From assembly GCA_014885115.2 (NCBI GenBank), contig WKLE02002272.1, forward strand, positions 1 to 31,927: DNA of 31,927 nt, read 5' to 3'. Origin of the DNA: Asterionellopsis glacialis. Its lineage: Eukaryota > Bacillariophyta > Plagiogrammaphyceae > Rhaphoneidales > Asterionellopsidaceae. Positions within the stretch are counted from its first letter, which is position 1; the number at the start of each line of letters is the position of its first letter. A program made the position numbers and the translations under genes. Below the pieces are notes generated by a model. That model saw only the letters and a program-made list of their open reading frames with translations. It did not search any database and was not told the origin of the DNA. Of the stretch, positions 22,766 through 31,927 are shown piece by piece.

Positions 22766-24039
22766 AGCATGACTTCAGCTGTGATGCATCATGTTGGATC
22801 ATGATGATGTGCCATCACTCTGTGGCTGTACAACTCCAGTTGTGACACCAAACAGGTGATCCGGCAGGCATTCATTGGCTGCCTCAGGGAGTTCAGTTGA
22901 TATGGTAAAACCAAACTCCACCGGACGGGAACTCTAAGTAGACCATCCATAGGATCCCATACATAAAACAGGTGTCAAAGACCAACCAGCAGTTTGGCAA
23001 GTATTTTTTTAGTACTAGTTGAAATAGCTCATAATTTATTCACTCTAACAAAGTCTACTCCCTTTTCATAATTGTTGACAGCATAGTGCATAAGATTTCA
23101 TCAGAATGAGAAAAGGCAGGGTGTAATCTTGTTGTACATCAAAATAGCTATGTAAAAGTTGAATAAAACAGAAGACGGGCCCCTTTGTTCTTTACATATT
23201 AACTATTTTAAGAGTCGAGATCCTATTTTTTCAATCGATTTTTTTCTTTTGCGTATTTTTCAAGAATGGTGCTTCTGGCCTACTGTTTTAGACTACTTTT
23301 AGTTAGACTATTTTTTATGCTATCATGTTATTCGGTGGTGATGATTATAAGTCATCATCTGATTCATCTATTTGTCATGGTCGGAACGGAGTGAGTTCTG
23401 CTCCTTGACGCGGGTAACGAAATCAACGTGTCAGTGCCAAAAGAAGCACTCAAGAGTTTAGTTGGATAACGGTATTGTACGAGAAAAATTAATCCTGCTG
23501 TAAATAGGAAATATTATATCTGATACCCTTGTAAAAAAGAGTTTTCAAATGTGCTGCAGAACCGTACCTGGTAGTTTTTGCTTCATAGTAAATGCGTACA
23601 GGCACCTGCTGGTAGAAGCCCCGCCCCGTAGAGAGAAAAAAGCCCGGCCGGTGCTCATACGACAAGAAATTCTTTTCCGTGATTTAAAAAAAATTTGACA
23701 TTTTGAACATGTCTGATCGTTTATACAAAAAAACAAACGTTTAAGTTTATACTTACTAAATATCTTATATAAATTATTTTAAAAGGTCTCCTATATCAAT
23801 ATGCCCTATGATATCATGAAACTACTGTATGGATCCAAAAGCATACGATGAAAACAGACATATAATTAGGAACTTGAACCACACTATTTAATTTGCAGCT
23901 CTATCATTATATTGTACAGGTCTTTTGTACATGGATATTATTGATATTAGCTGCTTCATTCTTTCAATTGGACATACATCATGTTTCCATAGTGATAACA
24001 AATAGACCTTTATTTTCTTGATACAAGGCTCTAAAGGTA

Positions 24040-24110
24040 AGCTACAGTACCTGTATCAGGTACCTCATACATATACCGGTACTGTTACTATTTGGTTCTA
24101 CATGGTAGTC
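24040..24110. repeat. GGTACC-type repeat cluster 4
   Basis: CAGTACCTGTATCAGGTACC (GGTACC at 24059) and ATACCGGTACTG lie about 450 bases upstream of solute-binding receptor B. They are the same word family as the clusters upstream of receptor A. Between this cluster and the ATG at 24540 I see no other feature. Confidence 0.65.
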
Positions 24111-24539
24111 CGTAGGACTGGTCTACAGCATTATTGAATGTGTTGATGGGAACTGAAGAACTGGGTGTTGACGAACTGAAGACCCAGCCGACTGAGGAAC
24201 TCACTGTTCTCCAGTTTTTTGGTTACAGTAGTTCTACTCGTAGGACCTCTATCTGAGAGAAGGACAACCTGGTACTAAATGCAGAGGGCCAAATATTGCT
24301 ATTTCGGCAGAACCTGTACTTACTAACTAGCTCTGCAGAAAGCCTGTTTTTTTTATATATTTCGATCGATGAACCACACAAGGATTACTTATTGACACAA
24401 ACAAATTCCGCAAAGGCAATTTCGAGCCGTCATCATTTCCTGTAGGTTCCTACTGCATCAACTTCAGCTTTGCCTTTGAAGTTCAAGTTCAAAACTTATT
24501 TCCCAGCTGTTTCGACATCATTTCACAAGTGGCACAGGA

Positions 24540-27500
24540 ATGGATAGCGACAAAATGAGATGCGAAAAGAAAGGAAATGTTTCATTATCGAACGAAAGAG
24601 AAAGTACAAAACAAGCATTAGTGCATACTGATCCTCCTCGGAAACTCTCAGTCGGAGAGTACAAGTCTATGGCAAATAGCGGGGAAACAGTAGCGTCTAG
24701 CTCGACGCTAGATATTTCTGGCGGGGACTCCTCTCCAGGCCTTCAACAGCAAATAGACATCGAGGACGGCACAAAAGAGGAATTCGCCGAACACGAATTT
24801 CCTGCAAAATGGAACATGGATCAACAGACTATGGAAAGTTCCGAGCAAAGTTCCGAGACCGAAGATAATGATATTGAAACTTTGCCCGATGACGCCCCTG
24901 AGACAACACTTCCAGCCCTAGAACAAGCTCCTTCCACTCTTGCTGAAGTTTTTAAGTCAGATAATTCAGAAGCAGCAACAAGTACTATTACGCGAAAACC
25001 ACAGACTACGTTAATAGGTGAATGCGATTTTGATGATGATGATGAGGACGATGATAAGTGCGATATGGATGGTTCATACGCAGATTTGGAGAAAAGTTGT
25101 CACGAAGACGACAATGATAGCCGAGATATTTCACACACAAGTTTGACCGAATCACTGTACAGAAGGTCATCTGTTTTCTGGGAAGTTGAGAAGGAAGAAG
25201 CCACCGAAGCACTGAGATCTAACGGCCGTGCTACTGTCCCTGGTGCAGTGAGCATTTCTCCAGGAGAAAAGGAATCGCCATCGATTGTTGATGATGACTT
25301 GCAGGCAAAACTTGATGCTGCGTATGGCACCGCACATGCTTCGCTTCCCTCAACTGGGAACGATGACCAAAGCAAAGAGATTGATGGTGATACAGTCTAT
25401 GATGATCATGACCAACATAATACGTCCTTGAATAAACATCCTAGGATCATTAATAGTCAGAATCGGCGTCGACTGTCGGATTTGCCCCCTCCAGAACCAC
25501 CTATACTAGAGAACGAAGTATCCCTCGATTCATACCCAGGGGCTGTTCCAGTTGAAGGACCTGGAGGGGAAGAGATGCGCATGGTACATAGATTATCGAA
25601 TGACAGCTGGGGCCATGTTAGGTCTTCTACTAGTAGTGTCATGTTGTGTCCTGAAACGAGTTCGGAGTTATCAGTCACAGCAGTCTTAGTGGAGGATAGT
25701 GATCCTCCAGGACAATCTCGTCGCCGTAGTTTTACTTTTTCAGAGATTGTGCAGGCTAGTGCAGTTCAAAACGTATCTATCTCGCGACACCAGAAGGTTT
25801 TAGCGACTTTTTTGGCCATCATTGCACTTGTTACTATTGTTGGACTTGCAGTCGGATTGTCAAAAAGAGACAGCAGTAGTGACGACCCCTTTATTGTGCC
25901 ACCCGTTCTGTCTTCTATCCGTCCCACCCGAGACCCTACTTTAAGCCCGACCGCAAGCCCATATGTAATAAATACAAAGCCTACGTTGAATCAGATCAAC
26001 GAAAGAGGAGTTCTCAGATGTGGCGTTCCAAACAGAAGTGGTTTTAGCTTCCTTAACAAGACAAGCGGAGAAAGAGAAGGGTTCGAGGTTGATTTGGTAG
26101 GTCATATTGCATATTTATTTTCCAGGAATTGCAACGTGCTTCTTACCTAACTTGTATGTTCTATCCCTTAAATAATCTTAAAAGTGCCGTGCGGTGGCTG
26201 CAGCTATTTTTGGAAACTCCTACAAAATTGAAACCATTGTTCTGTCTACTGGAGAGAGATTCACAGCGCTTCACGAGGGACTCGTAGATGTACTTATTCG
26301 AACTACAACCCATACAATGGAACGAGACATCCACCAAGTAAGTGCGCATGAAAAAATTTCTAGAAAGTAAATCACGCTGATACTAACATATTTTTCAAAA
26401 TATCTGTTCAGATCGACGCCGGAGTAGGCTTTACATTTTCGATCCCTTACCTTTATGACGGCCTCACTTTTGGTGGAATACCGCCGTATGACGCTTGTGC
26501 CGACAAACGCTCTACTACTGGAGAATGTTCTGGTTTGAAAATTTGCGTTCGTGACGCAACGACACATTTGGATATACTTTCCGAGCTACTGCCCGGTTCG
26601 AGCATTGTTCCGGTTCCAGGATTTCTCGAACATGGTTTGATAAATGGTGACTGCAATGCTATTGCCGGAGAAAGCTCAGAGATTGGTTCCGATATTATCA
26701 AAAAGGCAGGGTATAATGGTCCGTACGAGGTTGGCGCAAATATTTTATCAAAAGATCCACTTGCTATTGTCACAAGAGATGGCGATAGTGAATGGTCAGA
26801 CTTTGTTAACTGGGTGCTAAGGGCCTTGCTATATGCAGAACAACAGGGTATCACACGAAGTACGGCAAACAAAATGAACCAAACTGAAGCTTTCGGTTCT
26901 CAGTATGCGGAAATGTTTATCAATTCAATAGGTGCTGTGGGAAACTATGGTGAAATCTACAATCGTCATCTTGCTGGGTCTTTTCCTAGGCAGGGTTTAA
27001 ACTTATTGAATACGGGTGGCACTGGCTTAATGTACTCGCACCCTTTTGGCCCTATCGAACGGAGAGGCCCAGGTCCCGTGGAAGGCGGTTTGATAAATGA
27101 GATAATCGGAAGAGGACGCCTTCGATGCGGCATATCACGCCAGAATGGCTTCGGGGAGTACGATGGGTCAGAGTGGACCGGTCTTGATGCGGACTATTGC
27201 AGAGCACTGTCAGCCAGTATTTTTGCAGGAGGCCAAAACAAAGTAGATTTTGTAGAAATCACCGACACTGATAATTTCGAAGACTTAGTTTTTGGAAAGT
27301 TGGATGTCATGTCTGGAGTGCATCAGCGTATTCAATCAGATGTAGGAGTGTTTGAAACTTCTTCTGGAAAAGGGGTTTCATTCTCAACACCCTATTTCTT
27401 TCAAGAATCGTAAGTCATTTTCAACGCGCACTTCTTTTAGAACTATTTCGAAGTTCCACTAAGAAGTGATCTAACATTTTATTTTTTATGATGCAATATA

Positions 27501-27819
27501 TTTATGCAGTTCTAGTGGCTCGCGTGTACTAGCGACAAGTCAAGATGACGAACAGTGGTCTTCATTTGTTTACTGGGTGGTGTCATGTACGTTTTATGCA
27601 GAAGAGAAAGGCATTACAAAAAGCATGCAAAACCAGATGCCAATAGTGGAAAGTTTTGGAAGCGACTTTGCTAGGATGTTCCGTGACGCAATTTTAGCTG
27701 TGGGTAACTATGGGGAGATGTATACTCGTAATGTGGAGAGTTTGATGCCCCGTGATGGGCGGAATTTGTTAAATTTTGACCCCACAGGCCCCCAGCATTT
27801 CCCGCTTCCGATATACTGA
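24540..27819 (+). CDS. Single-pass membrane protein with tandem AapJ-type solute-binding domains (paralogue B)
   Basis: Predicted 1,005 residues from exons 24540-26096, 26185-26337, 26412-27409 and 27510-27819. Introns of 88, 74 and 100 bases occupy the same positions and phases (0, 0, 2) as in paralogue A. The acidic tail (1-415) contains RKLSVGEY near the start, an Asp-rich run (FDDDDEDDDK) and a YPGAVPV block. The TM helix is about 420-440. Binding domain 1 runs from VLRCGVPNRSGF (about 491) through VDVLIRTTTHTMERD and DPLAIVTRDGD (685) to VGNYGEIY (about 746). Domain 2 starts at LRCGISRQNGFGEY (807) and jumps from YFFQES (898-903) directly to the C-terminal motif, ending in DPTGPQHFPLPIY. 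The ectodomains of A and B are very similar, while the cytosolic tails share only short blocks. It is tail-to-tail with GatA, 85 bases apart. Amino-acid sensing or capture is inference from the fold family. Confidence 0.87.
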
Positions 27820-27904
27820 AATATGTGCTCCAGAAAAAATAACACAGTAGTTAGTTGAAAGGAGCTTCAAAGTAAAGTTATTTAAGTGAATTTCAAAGAA
27901 GGCT

Positions 27905-29650
27905 TTAGTGAGTCTCTGTGTCCTGCTCTATGACCTTGGCTATCTTTAATATGATATCTTCGCCCAGCCTTGGCCCCACAATTTGAAGTCCCGCAACGCT
28001 TTCCCTCCGACCAGTGTTTTGATTCACTGAAAAGGGAATAGATACTGCTGGAAGTCCAGCAAGGCTTACAGGAACTGTCATGACATCATTAGCAAACATT
28101 TCTGTACTATCCACAGATTTTTCATGAAGTGGACAGGGAAACGATAACGCAGATGGTATCAGGATCGAATCGACATCATTTTTTAATGCTGAATGCAGCT
28201 GTCTAGTTAAGAGTGCACGGAGCTTTGCAGCAGCTTCATAGTGAGTATGAAATCTATCCGAAGACAGCACTGAGGTACCAGACAAGATTCGCCTAATAAC
28301 TTCCTTGCCGAAGCCACTCGCTCTTGTTGCAGAGTATCTCTTTTCCAGTGGTGTCATGTCGGACAAGCTTTCATCATCTTCATCAAAGGATCCATCACAT
28401 TTTGCGTTAAGATCGGCATCAATACCATATCGAAGTCCATCATAGCGACTCAAATTAGAGCTTGCCTCAGCAGAGGCTAGAACATAGTATGCTGCCAAGG
28501 AATGCTGAATGATTTCAGGAGTAATAGACGCAGTTGATATTGTTTTAATTTCCGCCCCGTGCTTTTCTAACACTTCAGCTCCACGACTCCAAGCCTCCAA
28601 GATAGGCTTAGGGCATTCAGCTACAGAGAATGCAGCAGGTATACCTACCGTGACCCCATTCAATGTATTTGGTGATTGCTTATCCTCCACCATGCATGAA
28701 AGCTTTGTAGAAGGTTCATAGAATGATGCAGTCGAATCTCGACTTTCTCGATTGTCCGAACTCCGTTGTGCAAGGCAATCCAAAACCGTCGTTGCACAAT
28801 TAATACTAGGAGTCAGAATTCCCACCGTATCTAATGATGATGCATAACTGACCACTCCATGGCGAGAGAGCAGACCATAGCTTGGTTTCAACCCCACTAC
28901 ACCACACCATGCTGCTGGCAATCGGACGGAACCACCCGTGTCAGTTCCAAGCGACGCTAGCGATGAACCATGTGCAACAGAGACGGCAGAACCACACGAG
29001 GAGCCTCCAGCTGACCACACGGATTCTTTATCATCAAGGCGAACTGAGTCGTAGGACTTCTCCAGTTCTTCATGAGGTGTCAGAATCAGTTCTGCCATTT
29101 TTTCGTCACTATCACTAATTGAAGCTGTTTCTTGCTGTAATTGATACATAAACGGTCTGGGGTTACGAGTGATTGTTGTCTTTGTAATGTCAGAGGCCGA
29201 AACATTAGTTCCTAAACTTCCCATCCCAAATTCATCCATATTTGTGATACCCACCAACACGGCACCATGTTGATGAAGTAGAGTGTCGACAACGCTAGCA
29301 TTATATCCAACTGGTGGCGAGGTTTGATTAGCACTACCTAATATACGGCTCGCCGCCGTTAAAGGTTCAGTCGACACCGCTAGATTTGCTTTGATTGTCA
29401 CCGGTATTCCTTCTAATGGCGACATGGTGTTGGGAGAATCCATTCGACGAATATCTGATTTCCGAGCTTGTTCCAAAAGAAAATTGCGTTCTGTGATTTT
29501 AGTGAATGCATTTAAGTGCCACTTTTCTTCTCCAAGAACTGCCAAGGAATGACAATACAGACATAGTTCCTCACTTGTGATTAGTTCAGACTTCAGCAAC
29601 CTTGCAGCACGTTCTATAGTGAGAAAAGGTAGTCTTCGAGAGCTCGACAT
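27905..29650 (-). CDS. gatA: Glutamyl-tRNA(Gln) amidotransferase subunit A (amidase signature family)
   Basis: Single exon, 581 residues. GatA frees ammonia from glutamine for the transamidation of Glu-tRNA(Gln) in organelles, working with GatB and GatC. The Ser-cisSer-Lys amidase triad is visible: Lys87 in PVTIKAN, the cis-Ser in GGSSCGSA (215-222), and the nucleophile Ser241 in GTDTGGSVRLPA, followed by VVGLKPSYGLLSRHGVV. An insert of about 50 polar residues (about 162-212) precedes GGSS; mitochondrial homologues (QRSL1-like) also have an insert there. A second acidic insert (CDGSFDEDDESLSD) lies near 410. No clear pre-sequence is visible: the protein begins MSSSRRLPF and an in-frame TGA lies just upstream of the ATG at 29650, so targeting is unresolved. 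Other amidases of the family are possible, but the match to GatA motifs is good. Confidence 0.87.
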   Translation of the reverse strand: MSSSRRLPFLTIERAARLLKSELITSEELCLYCHSLAVLGEEKWHLNAFTKITERNFLLEQARKSDIRRMDSPNTMSPLEGIPVTIKANLAVSTEPLTAASRILGSANQTSPPVGYNASVVDTLLHQHGAVLVGITNMDEFGMGSLGTNVSASDITKTTITRNPRPFMYQLQQETASISDSDEKMAELILTPHEELEKSYDSVRLDDKESVWSAGGSSCGSAVSVAHGSSLASLGTDTGGSVRLPAAWCGVVGLKPSYGLLSRHGVVSYASSLDTVGILTPSINCATTVLDCLAQRSSDNRESRDSTASFYEPSTKLSCMVEDKQSPNTLNGVTVGIPAAFSVAECPKPILEAWSRGAEVLEKHGAEIKTISTASITPEIIQHSLAAYYVLASAEASSNLSRYDGLRYGIDADLNAKCDGSFDEDDESLSDMTPLEKRYSATRASGFGKEVIRRILSGTSVLSSDRFHTHYEAAAKLRALLTRQLHSALKNDVDSILIPSALSFPCPLHEKSVDSTEMFANDVMTVPVSLAGLPAVSIPFSVNQNTGRRESVAGLQIVGPRLGEDIILKIAKVIEQDTETH

Positions 29651-30340
29651 TGCGGCCGTACGAGTTATGACTCATTCAATGCCTCCGCTTTCCCGTGCGG
29701 ATTTTTTTTCTTCTAGAAATGCAAGATGCCAGAGGCAGAGGCTAGCAACGCAGGCAGCAGCGTTTGATATTGGAAGTTCGGCTTTGGAGTCACTCTAGAG
29801 CCTGTTGTCGAAGCGTCTGTTGGGATCTGTGACAATCGTAGCGTATGTTGGATGATGGATGATATCTTTGTGTCGGTCGGTCGTTTGGTGGGTGGTGGTG
29901 GTCTCGACTCTGGACTTGTTTTTTTTTTTGGATGCACAAGATAGACACTCCTAAGCGGGTCAAAAATAATAGACATGCTTCACGTGTCAAGTGCTTTTTC
30001 TGTTACGCGCTGGTTGGGACTAGCTCTAATCCTAACCCTAATACTGGTATTGAACAAGGACCTATCGAAGAGTCCTACAATGTAAAACTGGTTTACTCTA
30101 GAGAGGTAGGACCTAAGCTCTACCGTGTACTGGTAAGGTACGAGTACAATGCATACAAGGTACCTGGTAGAGGAATACTGGTACTTGTTGTGCTTGTAGT
30201 CCTCTCTAGAGAGAGAGTTGCGTCAGCGGACATATGTTCTAAAAAACACAATCGAATGAAAATGGATCCAACCTGACACATCAATAAGAAGATCCAGTAC
30301 ATCCATTAATTATATTTATTAGAGTTGGTATTCAAATCCA
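29651..30340. promoter_or_regulatory. Divergent promoter region between gatA and ascorbate peroxidase
   Basis: About 690 bases separate the two start codons. The part next to gatA is GT-rich with a T12 run (29919-29930). The middle holds GGTACC-type words (GGTACC at 30159, with TACCAG/CTGGTA variants from 30118 to 30185) and paired TCTCTAGAGA boxes near 30100 and 30205. No TATA element is convincing on either side. Confidence 0.5.
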
Positions 30341-31357
30341 ATGAGATTTGCAATCATCTCCTTTTTAGCTGCTAGCGTTATCGATTCTAGCTTTGCGTTT
30401 GTTCCACCCAAGGTAATGTCGACCAGTCGTCAATCGCACAACAGTGCTTTACGTGTAACCAAGGATGATCTCGAGAAGGCACAGTCCTTGATTGATGCGA
30501 TCCTTGACGAAAAGAATTGCGGGCCCATCTTTGTTCGTCTTGCATGGCACGATTCTGGAACGTACGATGATAACATCAAGGCCGAATGGCCTGCAGCTGG
30601 AGGTGCTATCGGATCAATCCGCTTCGAGCCTGAGATCAAGCATGGAGCTAATGCAGGACTTGCAGGAGCTTTAGCACTGTTGGAACCAGTAAAAGCTGCA
30701 GTCCCTGATATGAGTCATGCTGATATTTTTCAGATGGCATCTGCACGTGCGATCGAATTGGCTGCTGGCCCCAAGATTGATATGAAGTATGGCCGCGTGG
30801 ATGCCTCAGATTCAGAACAATGTTCTCCGGAAGGAAATCTACCTGACGCTGAAGCTGGCCCGGAAGGTAAGTATGGCGGTGAAGGTGGTACTGCTTCAAC
30901 GGAAGATACTACCCCAAATGGGCACTTGCGCAAGGTGTTTTACCGTATGGGCTTGAATGATGAGGACATTGTTGCTCTTTCCGGAGCGCACACTTTCGGA
31001 AGAGCTTATAAAGATCGTTCTGGATTAGGAGCAGAGAAGACAAAGTTTACTGACGGTAGCAAACAAGTGAGAGCCGATGGTAAGGAAGCCAAGTATAAGG
31101 CAGGCGGGTCTTCTTGGACCGAAAAATGGCTTGTTTTCGATAATTCCTACTTTACCACCATGCCCGACCCAAATGCAGACCCCGAACTCCTCAAACTCTC
31201 TACGGACAAGACGCTTTTCGACGACGAGGGATTTGCCCCCTTCGCCACAAAGTTCCGTGACAGCCAAGATGCGTTCTTTGAAAGTTATGCAAAAGCTCAC
31301 AAAAAGCTTTCAGAATTGGGCTCCAAATTCGAACCCGAAGGTGGTATTACTCTTTAA
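30341..31357 (+). CDS. APX: Plastid-targeted ascorbate peroxidase (class I haem peroxidase)
   Basis: Single exon, 338 residues; reduces hydrogen peroxide with ascorbate. The N-terminus is a signal peptide (about 1-19) followed by FVPPKVMSTSRQ. Cleavage between Ala19 and Phe20 in SSFA|FVPP fits the ASAFAP-type bipartite signal that routes proteins across the four-membrane plastid of diatoms and relatives. Active-site residues are all present: distal Arg66, Trp69 and His70 in FVRLAWHDSGT; proximal His217 in LSGAHTFGRA; Arg226 in KDRSG (the ascorbate-binding Arg of APX); Trp259 in SSWTEKW; and Asp267 in FDNSYF. The loop at about 227-256 is longer than in cytosolic APX, as in chloroplast forms. 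Start: this ATG gives the full signal peptide. It is tail-to-tail with the nucleoporin gene, 171 bases apart. Confidence 0.93.
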   Translation: MRFAIISFLAASVIDSSFAFVPPKVMSTSRQSHNSALRVTKDDLEKAQSLIDAILDEKNCGPIFVRLAWHDSGTYDDNIKAEWPAAGGAIGSIRFEPEIKHGANAGLAGALALLEPVKAAVPDMSHADIFQMASARAIELAAGPKIDMKYGRVDASDSEQCSPEGNLPDAEAGPEGKYGGEGGTASTEDTTPNGHLRKVFYRMGLNDEDIVALSGAHTFGRAYKDRSGLGAEKTKFTDGSKQVRADGKEAKYKAGGSSWTEKWLVFDNSYFTTMPDPNADPELLKLSTDKTLFDDEGFAPFATKFRDSQDAFFESYAKAHKKLSELGSKFEPEGGITL

Positions 31358-31528
31358 AGACGTATTGACCACGCATTCTTATGATAAAGAAGGAGATTAT
31401 TTTTGCTGCTATAAAATCTAAATTTTCGTTCGAGTGTGTCTGAGACACGACCCTCTCTGTACACAAGTGTGCATAAGAACGCCAGGACATATAAAAATAA
31501 ACCAGCTTAGATTAATTACATTATTGCC

Positions 31529-31927
31529 CTACATCATGTTTGCTTCCAGCTGTGCTATACGTGTGGATGTATCTCCCGTCTTTTCCAATTGAAGTAAGCC
31601 CGTAAAGGTTACTAACAAACGTGCACGTGTTCTCAATTCTTTCAGTCGCTGATGAACTGAATCCGACGAAACACCATGCATTGTAGATTTTAGCCGCATG
31701 TGCTGTTGATAAAGAGATTCCATGGAACCCAACAAAACCACAGAGAAATTATCTTTCAGCACCGCGTCCAGGGAATGGAATTGCTGAACTTTGGATGACA
31801 TCACCATATCTCTATCTGGGAGTAGATTCAGCCTTTCCACTACCGACCAAGCTTCTTCATATTTTTGTGCACTTAAGCGGTCTACAAAAGTTGTGAGCTC
31901 CATCAGTAGATTGAAAGTATTGACAAG
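31529..31927 (-). CDS. NUP93: Nup93/Nic96-family nucleoporin, C-terminal part (runs off the window)
   Basis: Only the last 132 codons are inside the window. The frame is open to the edge, and the first in-window Met (31901-31903) is internal, since the residues before it (LVNTFNLL) continue the helix. The segment matches the C-terminal tail of the scaffold nucleoporin Nup93/Nic96: LVNTFNLLMELTTFVDRL, VVERLNLLPDRD, NFSVVLLGSMESLYQQHMRLK, then RTRARLLVTFTGLLQLEKTGD and a last amphipathic segment ending NMM. Human NUP93 ends with the same order of motifs (a TLITFAGM-type block followed by TSGDTNARL). The family anchors the inner-ring complex of the nuclear pore. The rest of the protein should lie beyond 31927. 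Confidence 0.85.
   Translation of the reverse strand, partial: LVNTFNLLMELTTFVDRLSAQKYEEAWSVVERLNLLPDRDMVMSSKVQQFHSLDAVLKDNFSVVLLGSMESLYQQHMRLKSTMHGVSSDSVHQRLKELRTRARLLVTFTGLLQLEKTGDTSTRIAQLEANMM

Larger units (their letters stand above)
20345..24539. other. 4.2-kb gene-free, repeat-bearing region
   Basis: This gap separates the start codons of APC1 (minus) and solute-binding receptor B (plus). It contains an N gap, a 96-bp tandem duplication, an AT-rich palindrome field with a possible TIR-bounded element, a 50-bp tandem duplication and scattered GGTACC-type words near 24040-24110, each listed separately. The open frames inside are short (up to about 85 codons, some running through the Ns) and none carries a recognisable motif. 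Confidence 0.6.

Noticed and set aside
25006..25375. Minus-strand open frames inside receptor B exon 1
   Set aside because: These are shadows of the acidic low-complexity coding sequence on the other strand.
30031..30041. CCTAACCCTAA telomere-like word
   Set aside because: Fewer than two hexamer units are present; this is too short to be an interstitial telomere and easily arises by chance, though a promoter telo-box cannot be excluded.

Overview
The window looks like nuclear DNA of an ochrophyte alga, most probably a diatom. The evidence is short GT-AG introns of 74-123 bases in otherwise compact genes, a bipartite plastid pre-sequence on the ascorbate peroxidase (hydrophobic signal peptide cut before Phe, SFA|FVPP, the ASAFAP-type signature of red-lineage secondary plastids), eukaryotic core genes (APC1, a Nup93-type nucleoporin, organellar-type GatA), and repeat-rich intergenic DNA. 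Pennate versus centric cannot be decided from the sequence alone.

Layout. Bases 1-1080 hold an (ACTA)n microsatellite and the decayed 3' end of a retrotransposon ORF on the minus strand. Bases 1080-4845 contain no gene I can support and end in clusters of GGTACC-rich palindromes. Eight genes follow in strict strand alternation (+ - + - + - + -), that is, four tail-to-tail pairs: (1) solute-binding-receptor paralogue A (4846-7996, +) with a four-TM RING-H2 E3 ligase candidate (8599-10164, -); (2) an unknown single-pass membrane protein (11726-13393, +) with APC1 (13488-20344, -); (3) solute-binding-receptor paralogue B (24540-27819, +) with GatA (27905-29650, -); (4) plastid ascorbate peroxidase (30341-31357, +) with the C-terminus of a Nup93/Nic96 nucleoporin (31529 to the window edge, -). 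The 3' gaps are 85-171 bp except for one of 602 bp. The 5'-5' gaps are larger, and all three carry GGTACC-type repeats. The largest (20345-24539) also holds an assembly gap, a 96-bp tandem duplication, a 42-nt perfect palindrome and a candidate TIR-bounded element.

The most interesting content is the pair of paralogues A and B. Each encodes about 1,000 residues: a long acidic low-complexity N-terminal tail, one transmembrane helix, and two tandem solute-binding domains resembling the bacterial AapJ/BztA general L-amino-acid-binding proteins. The first domain looks complete. The second lacks essentially one lobe and the ligand Arg, and a shared intron sits exactly at the deletion junction. No permease, kinase or channel segment is visible. 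The architecture suggests a membrane-tethered amino-acid receptor or capture protein of bacterial ancestry; that function is inference. The other genes are housekeeping: APC1 and the RING protein in ubiquitin pathways, GatA in organellar Gln-tRNA synthesis, APX in plastid peroxide removal, and Nup93 in the nuclear pore scaffold.
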